Below are positions 62,401-64,000 of a stretch of DNA of 64,000 nucleotides, in pieces (positions within the stretch are counted from its first letter, which is position 1; each line of letters starts with the position of its first letter). The DNA is taken from NCBI RefSeq assembly GCF_004119495.1, contig NZ_NRQU01000013.1, positions 1-64,000 on the forward strand, read 5' to 3'. Position numbers and translations under genes: made by a program. The notes beneath the pieces were generated by a model. The model did not search any database. It had not been told where the DNA came from and saw nothing but the letters and a program-made list of their open reading frames with translations. Source of the stretch: Flavobacterium sp. YO12 (GTDB lineage: Bacteria > Bacteroidota > Bacteroidia > Flavobacteriales > Flavobacteriaceae).

Positions 62401-63105
62401 ATTTTGGTAAGATCCTGTACTTCTTTCTTTCGAAATTTCCTGGAAACCAGTAGAAACTATTTTAATTTCATTTAAAGTGTTTGATTCCTCAATAAGAATT
62501 ATATTAAATTCTGACTTGCTGTCAATTTTAATTTCCTGAGTTGTAAATCCAATATAGGAAATCACTAAGATATCATCTGTTTTGACCTCAATACTATAAA
62601 ACCCATTAAAATCAGTAACAACAGCGGTTTGTGTTCCTTTTATTTTTACTGTGGCGCCTGCAAGCGGCATACCTTTGTTGTCAATTACTTTCCCCTTAAT
62701 CGTTCTTTGCTGTGCAGCAGCTTTTTTTACAGAAGCGATATCTTTGGGTTTTATAATAATGGTACGATCTTTTGTGATTATTAGATCAAATTTATCATCA
62801 GGTAAACTTTTCTCTAATAGTTTATTGGCAGTTATAGTACCTTTTTTCAGTTTTACTTTAGGGGCATTTTTGAAATAATTTGCTTCAAAAATAAAATTAT
62901 AGTCTGTCTGACTAGAAAGAATTTCTAAAACTTCATTTACGGTTACAGTTTTATCGGCAGTAATTGTCACATTATATTTCTGCGAAAAGACTTCTATAGG
63001 AGTAAAGCCGAAAATGGTCGAGCAAAACAATAGCAAAAATGTTCTCATAAAATAAATAACTATTTTTTTCCCTTGCGGGAAAGAAACATTGGTTGATTTT
63101 TTCAT
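59482..63105 (-). CDS. SusC/RagA family TonB-linked outer-membrane transporter with STN domain
   Basis: This 1207-aa protein starts with a signal region, then an N-terminal secretin/TonB short domain (about residues 45-125: [51 protein letters not shown]), then a CarboxypepD-reg-like domain ([21 protein letters not shown]), a plug with the family motif [32 protein letters not shown], and a barrel ending [13 protein letters not shown]. The STN domain marks it as a transducer that signals through FecR to an ECF sigma factor. The FecR gene is directly upstream. Confidence 0.95.
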   Translation of the reverse strand: [1207 protein letters not shown]

Positions 63106-63198
63106 AAATTTGGTTATTGATTAATTTTTAGTTGAAATTAATTGATGTTCTAAGGGAATATGAGGTTGGTTTGGTCAGAGATTCGAACCTCAGTTCTC

Positions 63199-64000
63199 TT
63201 ATTTTCTTTTGGTTAGGGTGATTTTTCTTTGTTCTATTTCATATTCTATATTGTTTAAGGTTTTTATTGTAAATAAGATATCATTAATGTTTTGACTCTT
63301 CCTCAAGACACCATTAAATTTCATGTTTTTGATGCTTGAATCAGAAAATACTACCTCAACATCGTACCACCTGCCCAGCACTTTCATTATTTCTTCAAGA
63401 GAAAGATTTTCAAAATTAAACACTCCTTCTTTCCATGACACTACTTTCTGAGCATTGACTGCTTTGGTTTCAATACTATTATCATTCAATTTTACTATAG
63501 ACTGCTGATCTGGTCTTAGAATTTCACGGCTCTCTTTATTACGAAGAGCGATGCTGCCTTCAACTAGAGTCGCATATAAAAAAGGTTCATCATTGTACGC
63601 TTTAATATTGAAGTGGGTTCCAAGAACCTCTACTTGCTGCCCTTTGGTTTTAACCATAAAATGAGATCCATTATGCTGAGTGCTTGGTGATACTTCAAAA
63701 TAAGCTTCACCATAAACTAGTTCTACACTACGAGCTTTACCATTAATAAAATAATTTGGGAATTTTAACTGGGATTGTGAGTTTAACCATACTTTAGTAC
63801 CATCTGAAAGAACTAATGAAAACTGTCCTCCGCGCGGTATTGTTAAGAAATTGAATTCTACTTTTGATTTACCTTGATCTTTATACGTCAAAGTAGAATT
63901 ATTTACAGTAAAACTTTTGGCTATATAACTACTTCCTTTACCTAAAACTACTGTACTTCCATTACCTAATACTAAAGTCGCTTTATTACTTCCAGGCGGG
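63199..64000 (-). CDS. FecR family anti-sigma/regulator, 5' end outside the window
   Basis: The gene is cut by the right edge; its frame continues to 63999 upstream of the only in-window start-like codon (a TTG), and PPGSNKATLVLGNGSTVVLG there matches the usual FecR region. The FecR core is LTIPRGGQFSLVLSDGTKVWLNSQSQLKFPNYF and AYFEVSP. The C-terminal STN-like domain is IMKVLGRWYDVEVVFSDSSIKNMKFNGVLRKSQNINDILFTIK. It should sense the SusC STN domain and control an ECF sigma factor, whose gene is expected outside the window. Confidence 0.93.
   Translation of the reverse strand, partial: PPGSNKATLVLGNGSTVVLGKGSSYIAKSFTVNNSTLTYKDQGKSKVEFNFLTIPRGGQFSLVLSDGTKVWLNSQSQLKFPNYFINGKARSVELVYGEAYFEVSPSTQHNGSHFMVKTKGQQVEVLGTHFNIKAYNDEPFLYATLVEGSIALRNKESREILRPDQQSIVKLNDNSIETKAVNAQKVVSWKEGVFNFENLSLEEIMKVLGRWYDVEVVFSDSSIKNMKFNGVLRKSQNINDILFTIKTLNNIEYEIEQRKITLTKRK

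Noticed and set aside
63170..63200. A tRNA T-arm (AGATTCGAACCTCAG) between SusC and FecR genes
   Set aside because: The flanking bases do not form a T-stem, and no acceptor, D or anticodon arm can be found around it; chance match.

Overview
The window comes from a low-GC member of the Bacteroidetes, most likely a Flavobacterium. Evidence: a SusC/SusD pair with a FecR-type anti-sigma protein, TAnnTTTG-type -7 boxes in place of Shine-Dalgarno-rich leaders, many short MKK-type signal peptides and lipoproteins, and several families of dispersed palindromic intergenic repeats. All genes look chromosomal. I see no phage, insertion sequence or CRISPR array.

Layout. (1) 1-8.4 kb is an accessory RNA-repair-like region. 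Two orphan hypothetical genes are followed by rtcB (RNA ligase), a large protein with a zinc-knuckle N-terminus and a TerD-like C-terminus, and upstream of it on the same strand about 400 bp of structured RNA sequence. An HD-domain hydrolase and a WYL regulator lie beyond. The RNA stretch holds a canonical tRNA-Arg(UCU) cloverleaf interrupted in the anticodon stem by 45 nt. That insert carries a motif (GGTCAA-N6-CTTACTTC on the minus strand) present five times. In four copies the variable six bases pair with a separate strand, with covariation and a conserved bulged T. This is the most unusual thing in the window. (2) 8.6-14.7 kb is a fatty-acid beta-oxidation operon (marR-fadB-fadA-acyl-CoA dehydrogenase). 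(3) 15-28 kb holds a GH18 chitinase, an MscS channel, small envelope proteins, SodC, a LETM1-related protein, a carbonic anhydrase/SulP pair, and divergent dps and oxyR. (4) 28-36.9 kb holds mnmD, ilvE, a MazG-like pyrophosphohydrolase, an SRPBCC protein, an ECF sigma factor with two partner genes, a Ycf48-like protein and a Tyr/Asn/Ser-rich secreted protein. (5) 37-50.6 kb is mostly housekeeping: KUP, an RsmB-like methyltransferase, menE (frameshifted), a CPBP protease, ArsC-like, a TonB receptor, fumC, a lysine/alanine-dehydrogenase-like enzyme and a serine hydrolase. (6) 50.8-51.2 kb is tmRNA. (7) 51.8-64 kb is one minus-strand cluster: FecR (cut by the window edge), SusC, SusD, an unrecognised 521-aa secreted protein, a DsbD-N-like protein, an M16 peptidase and a TlpA-like thioredoxin. 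It looks like a nutrient-uptake locus with its own secreted processing enzymes, possibly for peptides.

Two genes (menE and a META-domain lipoprotein) are each broken by what looks like one missing A in an A-run, and a third has an in-frame TAG with matching sequence after it. Sequencing error should be excluded before calling them pseudogenes.
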